Positions 1 to 7,131 are shown, counted from the first letter of the stretch. The stretch is DNA of 19,392 nt from DSNY01 sp037442465 (GCA_037442465.1 JBBIQI010000046.1:1-19392), one strand, 5' to 3'. Numbers and translations: made by a program. The notes: generated by a model from the letters alone, not told the origin.

Positions 1-63
1 CGTACCGCCGGGGCTGCGCGGCTTTGCGCGGCGGCTGCGCGGTCATCTTGCGCTCGACTCCTC

Positions 64-85
64 GCAAAGGCCGGCGGGCCTTTGC
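64..85. repeat. 9-bp perfect hairpin
   Basis: GCAAAGGCC at 64-72 and GGCCTTTGC at 77-85 are perfect inverted arms around a 4-nt loop. No T-run follows on either strand, so it is not a standard intrinsic terminator. It could be a processed RNA structure or the end of an upstream transcript. Confidence 0.45.
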
Positions 86-197
86 TGCGGCCGTCTCGCG
101 CAACCTGCCGCGCGCATCCGCTCGCGCAATGGCCGCTGCGCTCGAAACATCGCCGCGCCCCGGCGCGGCTCGTTTTCCCGCGTCCCCCGTGAAATAT

Positions 198-211
198 CCG
201 GGTTAACCCGG
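198..211. repeat. 14-bp perfect palindrome
   Basis: CCGGGTTAACCCGG is a perfect palindrome with an AT-containing centre, set in GC-rich DNA about 120 bp beyond the stop of the minus-strand phosphatidyltransferase gene. It could be a protein-binding site for something to the left of the window or a short transcript-end structure. Function is unknown. Confidence 0.35.
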
Positions 212-333
212 CTGCCGGTGCGAAGCCGCGGTGCGCGCGGCGAGCGATCGCGCCAACGACGGGGCGCTCGAACCCGCCGCTCGCGGCCGGGAACACGCCC
301 CGGCGGCGACGAACGCGCCGAGCATCGACGGCC

Positions 334-888
334 TCACGTCGCGCGTCGCCCGATCCGCGCGGCCGCCTTGCTGCCCCAGATCCACACGTACTGCGCACCG
401 GAAGCGAGCACGGTGGCCGCGACGAGCCAAATCAGCACGGGCAACCAGGGCTCGCCGTCGAGGTAGCCGGCCCCGGTGGCGAGCAGCGTGGCGAGCAGTG
501 CGAACTCGAACACCGTGTTGATCTTCGACAGCCGGGTCGGCGCGATCTCGAGCTCGCCGACGAGCCAGTGATACGCGAGCGCGCCGCCCACGATCACCAG
601 GTCGCGCGCGACGATCGCGGCAGCGAGCCACCACGGCAGCCACGCCTGCCAAGCGAGCAGCAGCGTCACCGCCAGCATCGCCAGCTTGTCGGCAAGCGGA
701 TCGGCGACCGCGCCGAAACGCGTGCGCAGGTCGAACGAGCGGGCGATCAAGCCGTCGACCAGATCGCTCAACGCGGCCGCCATGAACAACCACAGCGCGG
801 ATTCGTAGTCGCGCTGGTGCGTGAACCAGGCAATCCACGGCACCAGCAGGATGCGCGCGACGGTAATGGCGTTGGGGACGTTGAGCAT
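334..888 (-). CDS. CDP-alcohol phosphatidyltransferase family protein
   Basis: This inner-membrane enzyme is expected to transfer a phosphatidyl group from CDP-diacylglycerol to an alcohol, as in phosphatidylglycerophosphate or cardiolipin synthesis. The family signature D-x2-D-G-x2-A-R-x8-G-x3-D-x3-D is complete: D42, D45, G46, A49, R50, G59, D63 and D67. The rest is mostly hydrophobic helices. The product is 184 residues, close to PgsA length. The ATG at 888 was chosen because the protein then begins MLNVPNAITVARILLVP, the usual N-terminus of the family. A start at 984 would add 32 Arg/Pro/His-rich residues. No clear Shine-Dalgarno precedes 888. It is 194 bp downstream of the aldo/keto reductase on the same strand and may be transcribed separately. 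The exact acceptor alcohol (PgsA-like or a paralogue) is undecided. Confidence 0.88.
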   Translation of the reverse strand: MLNVPNAITVARILLVPWIAWFTHQRDYESALWLFMAAALSDLVDGLIARSFDLRTRFGAVADPLADKLAMLAVTLLLAWQAWLPWWLAAAIVARDLVIVGGALAYHWLVGELEIAPTRLSKINTVFEFALLATLLATGAGYLDGEPWLPVLIWLVAATVLASGAQYVWIWGSKAAARIGRRAT

Positions 889-1082
889 GGGCGAATGATG
901 CCGTGCGGGCGGATCGGCGCAAGCGCGCGGAGGCGGACGACTGCGGAAGGCGTGCAGCCGGATCTGCGCCTGCCCCATCACCACGCTTGGCCAGCCTCGC
1001 CCCGTACGACGGTATGCGCCCGGCTTCCCGGCAGGCGCCCGGCGAACGGCTCAGCGGCGGGCGGACGCCGACGGCGCCGCGA

Positions 1083-1979
1083 CTACGCGCGTTGCACGTA
1101 TTCCAGCATTCGCCGGCGCTCGCCGACTTCCGGCAGCCGGCCACGCAGCGCGCCCATGTTCTCGACCATGTGCGCGGGACGGGTCGTCGCCGGAATCGCG
1201 CAGGTGACCGCCGGGTGCGCGACGATCCACTTCAGGCAGAACTGCGCCCAGTTGGCGCAGTCGAGCTCGCGCGCCCACGGCGGAAGCTTTCGCGGCTGCA
1301 GCCGGTCGAGCAGTGCGCCGCCGTCGAACGGGCGGTTCGCGATCACGGCGATGCCGCGCTCGGCCGCGAGCGGCAGCAACCGGCGCTCGGCACTGCGGTC
1401 GGCGAGGCTGTAGGTGAACTGCACGAAGTCGAACGGTTCGCGCTGCAGGATCGCCTCGAGTTCGTCGTGCGCGCGGCCGTGCGAGGTGGTGATGCCGATG
1501 TAGCGCACGCGCCCCTGCTCTTTCCATTCGCGCAGTGACCGGATGTGGCCGCGCCAGTTCAGCAGGTTGTGGATCTGCTGCAGGTCCAAGCGCGCCAGCC
1601 CCCACAGCCGCAGCGACTCGTCGATCTGCGCGCGGCCGACGCGATCGAACGGGGTCCACACCTTGGTCGCGGAGAAGAGCCTGCCCGCGTGCGGTACCTG
1701 CCGCAGCAGATCGCCGACGACGCGTTCGGCGCGGCCATACATCGGCGACGAGTCGATCATGCCCCCGCCGGCGGCGAAGAATTCCTCGAGCACGTGGCGG
1801 CGTTGCGCACGCTCGGCCGACGCTTCGCCAACATCGAACGTGAGCCACGTGCCCATGCCGACCGCCGGGATGCGCTCGCCCGTGCGGGGAATCGCGCGCG
1901 TCAGCAGCGCCGTCTGCGCGCGCAGCGCGGGTGCTGTCAGCAGCGCGGAGGCGGCGGCGACGAACGATCGGCGGTCCAT
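1083..1979 (-). CDS. Aldo/keto reductase with N-terminal export signal
   Basis: This is an NAD(P)H-dependent carbonyl reductase of the aldo/keto reductase superfamily, 298 residues. The catalytic tetrad is recognisable: D76 and Y81 (IDSSPMYG), K106 (SATKVW) and H137 (QQIHN). A C-terminal segment around residues 255-275 (CAIPATTRPAHM) matches the family's cofactor-phosphate-binding region. The N-terminus MDRRSFVAAASALLTAPALRAQ looks like a Tat-type signal (RRSF, hydrophobic stretch, ALRAQ cleavage), so the enzyme is probably exported folded with its cofactor. The start lies 13 bp after the stop of the EamA transporter gene, so the two are probably co-transcribed. The physiological substrate is unknown. 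It is clearly different from the second, cytosolic aldo/keto reductase at 18188-19042. Confidence 0.9.
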   Translation of the reverse strand: MDRRSFVAAASALLTAPALRAQTALLTRAIPRTGERIPAVGMGTWLTFDVGEASAERAQRRHVLEEFFAAGGGMIDSSPMYGRAERVVGDLLRQVPHAGRLFSATKVWTPFDRVGRAQIDESLRLWGLARLDLQQIHNLLNWRGHIRSLREWKEQGRVRYIGITTSHGRAHDELEAILQREPFDFVQFTYSLADRSAERRLLPLAAERGIAVIANRPFDGGALLDRLQPRKLPPWARELDCANWAQFCLKWIVAHPAVTCAIPATTRPAHMVENMGALRGRLPEVGERRRMLEYVQRA

Positions 1980-1992
1980 GCGGCTTCGAGCG

Positions 1993-2883
1993 CTAGGCGC
2001 GCCGCAGGTTCACCAGCGCGATGCCGGCGCCGACCAGCGCGGCGGCGAGCGCAAACTGCGAGCTGAGCCGCTCGCCGAGGATCAGCACGCCAAACGCGAC
2101 GCCGAACAACGGTGCGAGGAAGGAGAACACCGCGAGCCGCGCCGCCAGATACCGCGTCAGCAGCCAGAACCACGCGAGGTAACTCGCGAACGCGACGACC
2201 GCGCTCTGAAAAACGAGGCTCGCGAGCGTGACGCCGTCGAGCACGACGATGCCCGGCTCGCGTAGCGCAACCGATGCGAACGGCAGCAGCAGCGCCGATA
2301 CCGCGAGTTGATAGAACAACGTCTTGGTCGCGGCCGCCTGCGCGAGTGTCGTGGAGCGGATCAGCACGGTGGTCGCCGCCCACAGTGCAGCAGCGATCAC
2401 GCCGCAGGCGTCGCCGAGCAGCGTGGCGCGACCCGGTGCGGAAAAGCCGTCGGCGAACGCGGTTGCCAGGCCGGCAAACGCCAGCAGCACGCCGGCCCAT
2501 TGCACGGCGGCCAGCCGCTCGCCGGGAACAATCCAGGCGAGCCCGAGCGCCGTGAGCACCGGTGCGAGGTAGATGAACACGACCATGCGTGAAGCCGCGG
2601 TGTGCCCGAGCCCGAAGTAGATGAAGAAGAACTCGCCGGCGAACAGCGCCCCGGCCGCGAGGCCCGTCGCGAGCGTACCGTCGCGTTGCGCCAGCGCGAT
2701 GCCGCGCCAGCGCGCCCAGCCGACGAGCAGCGCGGTCGCGGCGAGCGAGCGGATCGCTCCCTGCATGACCGGCGAGACGCCGTGCGCGGCGAGTTTGATC
2801 GCGACCTGCTGCAGACCCCACAACATCGTCAGCAGGACCATCAGGGCGTAGGCGTTGACGTCGAGCGGCTGACGGGCGGACAT
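1993..2883 (-). CDS. EamA/DMT-superfamily transporter
   Basis: This is a 296-residue integral membrane protein with about ten hydrophobic helices. They are arranged as two EamA repeats (roughly residues 12-138 and 150-292), the normal length and layout for drug/metabolite transporters of the EamA (RhaT-like) type. The first helix carries the family motif WGLQQVAIK (residues 22-30), and ALxxVGAGIALVNLRR closes the protein. Members export amino acids, metabolites or drugs; the substrate cannot be inferred. The ATG at 2883 has no obvious Shine-Dalgarno. The gene is divergent from the thioesterase at 2958 across only 74 bp, and the aldo/keto reductase follows it after 13 bp. Confidence 0.92.
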   Translation of the reverse strand: MSARQPLDVNAYALMVLLTMLWGLQQVAIKLAAHGVSPVMQGAIRSLAATALLVGWARWRGIALAQRDGTLATGLAAGALFAGEFFFIYFGLGHTAASRMVVFIYLAPVLTALGLAWIVPGERLAAVQWAGVLLAFAGLATAFADGFSAPGRATLLGDACGVIAAALWAATTVLIRSTTLAQAAATKTLFYQLAVSALLLPFASVALREPGIVVLDGVTLASLVFQSAVVAFASYLAWFWLLTRYLAARLAVFSFLAPLFGVAFGVLILGERLSSQFALAAALVGAGIALVNLRRA

Positions 2884-2957
2884 CGAGGGTGCGTGAAAAG
2901 AGTCGCCGCGATGATTTCATAGAATCGCTGCCCGAAACGGCTACCCGTTGCGCGCCG

Positions 2958-3395
2958 ATGAACCCCGACCTGAAGCCCGGCATCCGCTACCGATTCAGCT
3001 ACACGGTCACCGAAACCAAGACCGTACCGCAGCTCTACCCCGAGTTCGCCGAGTTCCGCGAGATGCCCGAGGTTTTCGCGACTGGCTTCATGATCGGTCT
3101 GATCGAAGGCGCGTGCCAGCTCGCGATCAAGCCGTACCTGGACTGGCCGCGCGAGCAGTCGCTCGGAACGCATGTCGACTTCTCGCATCTGGCGGCCACG
3201 CCGCCCGGGCTGACGGTGACGGTCGACTGCGAAGTGATCGCGGTCGACGGCCGCCGCGTGACCTTTCGCGCGACCGCGCACGACGGCCACGACCTGATCT
3301 CCGAAGGCACCCACGAGCGCGTGGTCATCGACGCCGCGCGCTTTGCCGACCGCGTCGCGCGAAAAAAGCCGCCGCAGCGCCCTGCCGGGCCGTAA
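2958..3395 (+). CDS. FlK-like hotdog-fold acyl-CoA thioesterase
   Basis: This is a 145-residue hotdog-fold protein that aligns along its length with my recollection of the Streptomyces cattleya fluoroacetyl-CoA thioesterase FlK. Shared blocks include KTV-x2-LYPE, PEVFATGF, SLGT, AATPPGLTVTV and GTHER. The FlK catalytic residues appear to be kept: T42, E50 and H77 (FlK T42, E50, H76, with a one-residue shift). The FlK gate residue F36 aligns with M36. By family, it hydrolyses a short or unusual acyl-CoA; fluoroacetyl-CoA itself is only a possibility, because such homologues are common outside fluoroacetate producers. The ATG at 2958 was chosen because FlK homology begins there; the frame opens at 2889. 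A TAGAAT at 2920-2925 could be a -10 box. The gene is divergent from the EamA transporter. Confidence 0.85.
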   Translation: MNPDLKPGIRYRFSYTVTETKTVPQLYPEFAEFREMPEVFATGFMIGLIEGACQLAIKPYLDWPREQSLGTHVDFSHLAATPPGLTVTVDCEVIAVDGRRVTFRATAHDGHDLISEGTHERVVIDAARFADRVARKKPPQRPAGP

Positions 3396-3422
3396 CACTC
3401 GCGTCCCGCGGCGAGGACGGCC

Positions 3423-3623
3423 ATGAGCTACCTTCTGGACGAGGAAAACGCCACATTCGTCCACAGCGGCGTTTCGATCGGCTGCACGGCGGACGAAGGC
3501 CGCGCCTATGTCGGCTACGGGCAGGGCGAAGCGATTGCGGTGCGCCTCACACCGACGGCGGGATTCCCGCAGACGCCGGGGCCGAAGGACGGCGCGCGAA
3601 TCGAGTCGGCGCAGTCGAAGTGA
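3423..3623 (+). CDS. Small protein, possible FMN-binding-fold remnant
   Basis: A 66-residue reading frame with a plausible Shine-Dalgarno (GAGGA at about 3412) before its ATG. The N-terminal half (LDEENATFVHSGVSIG) resembles the start of small pyridoxamine-phosphate-oxidase-like proteins. That homology is weak, and the sequence then becomes unrecognisable and ends in a polar tail. The stop codon overlaps the GTG of the next frame at 3620 (GTGA), the arrangement of translationally coupled genes. It is either a short intact gene or what is left of a longer one; the neighbouring truncated oxidase-like frame favours decay. Confidence 0.4.
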   Translation: MSYLLDEENATFVHSGVSIGCTADEGRAYVGYGQGEAIAVRLTPTAGFPQTPGPKDGARIESAQSK

Positions 3624-3913
3624 GCGATGCGCTGACGGTCGGCCCCATCGGCCCCGGCTTCGAAGGCTCGATTCCCGCGATGTTCGTGACCTGCGCGCCC
3701 GACGGCATGCCGAGCGTGACGTACGCGTCGGCGCTGCACTACGTCATCCGGCGGCACGGCGCGCTGCCGTTCCAGTTCTTCGACAAGACGCGCGAGAAGG
3801 CGACCCTGAGATTTCCGTCATGGCGGCGGTGCTGCCTCGCAGGAATGCGACAATGGCGCATCGTTTTTTCTGTGCTCAGCGCCGCCCGTGTCCGCGCCGT
3901 TGCCGAGTCCTGA
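3620..3913 (+). pseudogene. Truncated pyridoxamine-phosphate-oxidase-like FMN-binding protein
   Basis: From the GTG at 3620 the frame reads GPIGPGFEGSIPAMFVTC, then DGMPSVTYASALHYV and LPFQFFDKTRE. This is the beginning of the split-barrel FMN-binding domain of pyridoxamine-5-phosphate-oxidase-like proteins, where this stretch is normally followed by N-x-L-x-NP and the rest of the barrel. Here homology stops abruptly at about 3808. The frame continues for some 35 unrelated Arg/Ala-rich residues to the stop at 3911-3913, running into the DUF1289 gene. I could not find the missing C-terminal part in the other two forward frames nearby. The likely history is a 3' deletion, so the product should be non-functional. 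Confidence 0.6.
3849..3854 (+). promoter_or_regulatory. Candidate extended -10 box upstream of the DUF1289 operon
   Basis: TGCGACAAT contains a GACAAT hexamer preceded by TGn, as in extended -10 promoters. It is placed so that transcription would start about 27 nt before the GTG at 3888. No convincing -35 hexamer is seen at 16-18 bp spacing. Confidence 0.25.
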
Positions 3914-4154
3914 TTCGAGTGCCGCACCGGTGCCGTCGCCGTGCGTTTCCGTCTGCCGCATGGACGCGCGTACGGGATACTGCGAGGGCTGCTTCCGCAC
4001 GATCGACGAAATCGCGCAATGGAGCGCGTTGTCCGACGCCGAGCGGCGTGCCGTCTGGCGTGCACTGGCCGCGCGGCGCGCGGAGGCACGCGAGCGACGC
4101 GCGGACTCGGCCGCGCCGACCGATCGCCATGGGACGCTTCGCTGTCGTCGGTGA
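3888..4154 (+). CDS. DUF1289 family cysteine protein
   Basis: This 88-residue protein carries the DUF1289 signature SPCVSVCRMDARTGYCEGC, with cysteines at 19, 23, 32 and 35, followed by RTIDEIAQWSALSDAERRAVW. The four cysteines suggest a metal or iron-sulfur site, which is inference; the family's function is not established. Many DUF1289 proteins are encoded beside small metabolic enzymes in proteobacteria. The start is a GTG at 3888 and overlaps the tail of the decayed oxidase-like frame. The 3' end overlaps the MaoC-type gene by 26 bp in another frame, so the two are almost certainly co-transcribed. Confidence 0.88.
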   Translation: MSAPLPSPDSSAAPVPSPCVSVCRMDARTGYCEGCFRTIDEIAQWSALSDAERRAVWRALAARRAEARERRADSAAPTDRHGTLRCRR

Positions 4155-4554
4155 GACCTATACGCATACGGTAACGCTCGACGCGGCCGCGATCCGCGCG
4201 TTCGCGACCGCGTGCGGCGACTTCAACCCGCTGCATCACGACGAGGCGGCGGCCGCGCGCTCGCGCTTCGGGCGGCTGATCGCGAGCGGTCCGCATACCG
4301 CTTCGCTGCTGCTCGGTCTGTCCGCCACCTGGTTCGCGCAGCGCGGCACCCCGCTCGGCCTCGACTACACGATCAAGTTCCGCCGCGCGGCGTTGGCTGG
4401 CGACACGCTCACGCTGCGCTGGACCGTCATCGCGGTGCACTGGAAGGAGTCGCTGCGCGGCGAGCTGGTCACGCTCGAAGGCGAGATCCGCAACCAGCAC
4501 GGCGAACCGGTGTTGACAGCGACCGGGCTGCTGCTGGTCACCGCCGCGCCATGA
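4129..4554 (+). CDS. MaoC-like (R)-specific enoyl-CoA hydratase family protein
   Basis: This is a 141-residue single hotdog domain of the MaoC/PhaJ type, expected to hydrate 2-enoyl-CoA or act on a related acyl thioester in the cytosol. The hydratase motif GDFNPLHHDE places D31, N33 and H36 exactly as in the Asp/His catalytic dyad of (R)-hydratases. It is followed by the usual segment SRFGRLIASGPHTASLLLGL. The ATG at 4129 lies inside the 3' end of the DUF1289 gene, and no Shine-Dalgarno is seen, so translation is probably coupled. The next major gene starts 73 bp after the stop, bridged by a 26-codon frame (4551-4631). Substrate chain length is unknown. Confidence 0.88.
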   Translation: MGRFAVVGETYTHTVTLDAAAIRAFATACGDFNPLHHDEAAAARSRFGRLIASGPHTASLLLGLSATWFAQRGTPLGLDYTIKFRRAALAGDTLTLRWTVIAVHWKESLRGELVTLEGEIRNQHGEPVLTATGLLLVTAAP

Positions 4555-4627
4555 GAACGCTCGTGCTCCGTCGCGCGGGTGCGGTCGCGCCAATCGCCGC
4601 GCGTGCGCCCGCACATACGGCCCCGCG

Positions 4628-5554
4628 ATGAGCCGCGACATCGCCCTGCCGGCAACGATGCGCGTGTTCGAGCGCGGTTGGCTGTCGTCAAACAACGTGC
4701 TGTTCTTCGACGATCGGGCGAGCGCGACGGTCGTCGATACCGGCTACGCGACGCAGGCGGAACAGACCGTGGCACTGCTCGAAGGCGCGCTGCACGGTCG
4801 GCGGCTGGCGCGCATCGTCAACACGCATCTGCACTCGGATCATTGCGGCGGCAACGCCGCACTGAAGCGCCGCTTCGGCGCGCAAATCGTGATCCCGCCC
4901 GGAATGGCCGCGGCCGTGGCGGCCTGGGACATGGACACGCTGACGTTCGCGGCGACCGGCCAGGTGTGCGAACCCTTCGCGTTCGACGCGCTGCTCGACC
5001 CGGGCGCGCGCGTGCGGCTCGGCGGCGGCGACTGGGAGGTCTTCGCCGCGCCGGGCCACGATCCGCACTCGGTGATGCTGTGGAGCGAGGCCGACCGCAT
5101 CCTGATCTCCGCCGACGTGCTGTGGCAGCACGGATTCGGCGCCATCTTCCCGGAGATCGAGGGCGCCTCCGGCTTCGCGGAGCAGCGCGCGATGCTGGAA
5201 AAGATCGCAGAATTGCAGCCGCGGCTGGTGATCCCCGGCCACGGCGCGCCTTTCACCGACGTGCGCGAGGCGCTGACGCGCGCGCACGCGCGGCTGGATG
5301 CGCTGGCGCAAGACCCGGCGCGCAACGCGCGGCACGTCGCGCGCGTGCTGATCAAGTTCCACCTGCTGCAGGTGCGTTCGATCGCGCGCGACGCGCTGCT
5401 CGAACATCTGTACGCCGCGCGCTACTTCCGCCTGATCCATCAGCGATATTTCGCCGAGCAGCCGTTCGAGGCGATGATCGCGCGCGCGCTGCAGGAGCTC
5501 GCGGCCACCCGGGCGGCGGAAGTCGCCGACGACATCGTGCGGAACATCGACTGA
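4628..5554 (+). CDS. Metallo-beta-lactamase-fold hydrolase
   Basis: This is a 308-residue MBL-fold metal-dependent hydrolase. All metal ligands of the family are visible: H67, H69, D71 and H72 (NTHLHSDHCGG), H143 (APGHD), D162 (SADVLW) and H204 (IPGHG). The C-terminal ~100 residues form a helical region (DVREALTRAHARL onward), as in MBL hydrolases that use it for substrate selection. There is no signal peptide, so it is cytosolic and not a secreted beta-lactamase. Possible substrates include thioesters, lactones and other esters. The ATG at 4628 overlaps the stop of a 26-codon frame and has no Shine-Dalgarno of its own. The DUF3455 lipoprotein gene begins 1 bp after the stop. Confidence 0.92.
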   Translation: MSRDIALPATMRVFERGWLSSNNVLFFDDRASATVVDTGYATQAEQTVALLEGALHGRRLARIVNTHLHSDHCGGNAALKRRFGAQIVIPPGMAAAVAAWDMDTLTFAATGQVCEPFAFDALLDPGARVRLGGGDWEVFAAPGHDPHSVMLWSEADRILISADVLWQHGFGAIFPEIEGASGFAEQRAMLEKIAELQPRLVIPGHGAPFTDVREALTRAHARLDALAQDPARNARHVARVLIKFHLLQVRSIARDALLEHLYAARYFRLIHQRYFAEQPFEAMIARALQELAATRAAEVADDIVRNID

Positions 5555-5555
5555 T

Positions 5556-6143
5556 ATGGACACCGATCGCCTCGCCGCGCGGCGCGCGGCCCTGCTTGCC
5601 GCCGCGCTGTTTGCGGCCGGCTGCGCCACACCGGTCGGCGAGGAGCGGCCAAGCGCAGCGGGCGAGCCGACCGCGCCGCGACTGGGCTTTTTCAGCCGCA
5701 TCAAGGCGCCGGACACGGTCGAACCCGTGCTTCGGCTCGCGGCCTCCGGCGTGCAGATCTTTCGCTGCGAAAAGCGCGACGAAGGGTTCGTCTGGGTCTT
5801 CCGCCAGCCCGAAGCCGATCTGGTCGACTCGGCCGGTCGCGTCGTCGCGCGGCACGGCGCCAACTTCTCTTTCGAACACGTCGACGGCAGCCGGCTCGTG
5901 GGCAGCGTGCTCGGCTTCGACGAGCCGCCGCAGCCGGGCAATCTGCGCTGGCTGCTGCTGGCGACACGCAACTTCGGCGACGGCGCGTTTGCCGGCATCA
6001 CGCACGTGCAACGGATCAATACCGCCGGCGGCATGCCGCCGCCCCGCTGCGAACCGGCGCAGGCGAATCGCATTCTGCGGGTGAATTTCACGGCCGACTT
6101 CGTCTTTTACCGCCCCCGCCAGGCGCTAAGCTCGCGCGCATGA
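5556..6143 (+). CDS. DUF3455 family lipoprotein
   Basis: This 195-residue precursor has a lipoprotein signal: RR at 9-10, a hydrophobic stretch, and lipobox LFAAGC with the lipidated Cys at residue 23. The mature part matches DUF3455: GVQIFRCEKRDEGFVWVFRQPEADLVD (about 65-92), a DGS-x-LVGSVLG segment, LRWLLLATRNFGDGAF, ITHVQRINTAGGMPP and a nearby Cys. DUF3455 proteins are secreted or envelope-anchored and of unknown function. The ATG follows the MBL gene stop by one base, and the stop overlaps the next gene by 4 bp (ATGA), so this is one operon. The terminal VNFTADFVFYRP is typical of the domain's last strand. Confidence 0.85.
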   Translation: MDTDRLAARRAALLAAALFAAGCATPVGEERPSAAGEPTAPRLGFFSRIKAPDTVEPVLRLAASGVQIFRCEKRDEGFVWVFRQPEADLVDSAGRVVARHGANFSFEHVDGSRLVGSVLGFDEPPQPGNLRWLLLATRNFGDGAFAGITHVQRINTAGGMPPPRCEPAQANRILRVNFTADFVFYRPRQALSSRA

Positions 6144-6709
6144 ACGCCTTTTCATTGCGATCGATCGCGTGTGCGCTCGGGGTCGCAGTGCTGTGCGCGC
6201 CGGCGAGCGCGGCGCAAGGCACCCAGTCCTACGTCGGCCGCCCGGTCTACAGCGAGCCGGGAGCCGGCTTGCAGCTTCCGCCAAGTTGCCACATGGAACC
6301 GACCTGGCGCGCGCGCATGGGCACGAGCGACCTCGAGGTCTGGGTGATCGAATGCGGCGGCATCGCGCGCAGCTGGCTGCTGCGTCGCTCGCTGATCGAG
6401 ATGGTCGCCGGCAATCAGGCGCGCCTGCGCTTCCAGGTGCTCGACGAGCGGCAATGGCCGGGCGAAACCGCCGGCGACACGCTCAGCGTGCAGTGCGTCG
6501 GCAGGAGCGGACCCGAGGCCGGCTACGTCGTTCTTGGCGCGCGTTGGCGCGCCGTCGGCAACGAGTTGCGGTTGACGGGCGCGCAATCGGTGATTCGTGC
6601 GGATCCTAACTCGCATAAGTTCGTCGCCGCCTCGCTTGCGCAAGTCGAGTGCACGCGCCATCCCGATCGCGAGGCGATGCTGCGGCGGCTGCAGCAGGCG
6701 CCGCGCTGA
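6140..6709 (+). CDS. Secreted four-cysteine protein of unknown function
   Basis: This 189-residue protein has a clear Sec signal peptide: a hydrophobic core at about 8-20 and cleavage after ASA at residue 24. I do not recognise the family. The mature protein contains four cysteines (50, 72, 119, 171), which would allow two disulfides in the periplasm. It also has alternating hydrophobic stretches (LEVWVIECGG, ARLRFQVLD, GYVVLGARWRAV, NELRLTG) that suggest a mostly beta fold. It overlaps the DUF3455 lipoprotein gene by 4 bp and ends the operon. The pairing suggests that the two envelope proteins act together, which is inference only. Confidence 0.75.
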   Translation: MNAFSLRSIACALGVAVLCAPASAAQGTQSYVGRPVYSEPGAGLQLPPSCHMEPTWRARMGTSDLEVWVIECGGIARSWLLRRSLIEMVAGNQARLRFQVLDERQWPGETAGDTLSVQCVGRSGPEAGYVVLGARWRAVGNELRLTGAQSVIRADPNSHKFVAASLAQVECTRHPDREAMLRRLQQAPR

Positions 6710-6849
6710 CAAGCTCGCGGTCTTTCTTGGTTTCGCGCGCGGCCAGGCGCGACGAGTCTCACGACGCCGCGCCAGCGCGCGGCGTACGTACGCGCTCGAC
6801 ACACCGGTGCCGCCACGTTGCTGCGCCGCCGAGGCGATGATGCAGATCG

Positions 6850-6879
6850 GCGCCTTGGTGACTCGCCGTGCCAAGGCGC
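6850..6879 (+). repeat. Hairpin with 9-bp GC-rich arms
   Basis: GCGCCTTGG at 6850-6858 pairs perfectly with CCAAGGCGC at 6871-6879 around a 12-nt loop. It lies 140 bp beyond the stop of the secreted-protein gene and lacks a following T-run. It might end or protect the 3' end of the 3888-6709 transcript. Confidence 0.4.
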
Positions 6880-7131
6880 ACGACGACCTCGGCCTGCCGC
6901 CGGGGCCTGTTGCACGATCGATCGGCGGCCGGACGCGCTCGCTCGCCGCAGCCCCTTTCGCCTGCATGCTTCACCTTCGTTTCGACGACGGCGCAGGTGC
7001 GCGCAGGCGTGTTCTTGGCCGCCGGTCCACGGACGGCACCGGCCGGCTGCTTCGACCCGCGGCGCCATCGGCGGGGCCTGCCCGCACGCGGTCCTGACCG
7101 TCGGGCAGCTAAGCGAGTAGCCGCTTTCCGG

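Larger units (their letters stand above)
1..333. other. Non-coding stretch at left edge
   Basis: No convincing gene is visible on either strand. The open frames here are rich in Arg, Ala and Pro, as expected from GC-rich non-coding DNA, and none shows a recognisable domain or a good ribosome binding site. Two compact inverted repeats (64-85 and 198-211) are the only structure found. A gene ending just left of the window cannot be excluded. Confidence 0.5.

Noticed and set aside
24..206. 60-codon plus-strand frame at the left edge
   Set aside because: Arg/Ala/Pro composition, no Shine-Dalgarno and no homology that I recognise.
203..1144. 313-codon minus-strand frame overlapping the phosphatidyltransferase
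   Set aside because: No motif and Arg-rich, whereas the competing frame carries the complete CDP-alcohol phosphatidyltransferase signature.
4628..5554. MBL-fold gene as an antibiotic-resistance beta-lactamase
   Set aside because: It lacks a signal peptide and has the long C-terminal helical region of metabolic MBL hydrolases, so resistance is not supported.
4579..6084. 501-codon plus-strand frame overlapping the MBL and DUF3455 genes
   Set aside because: Arg/Ala-rich frame-shifted shadow. The MBL frame contains all metal ligands and the DUF3455 frame a lipobox.
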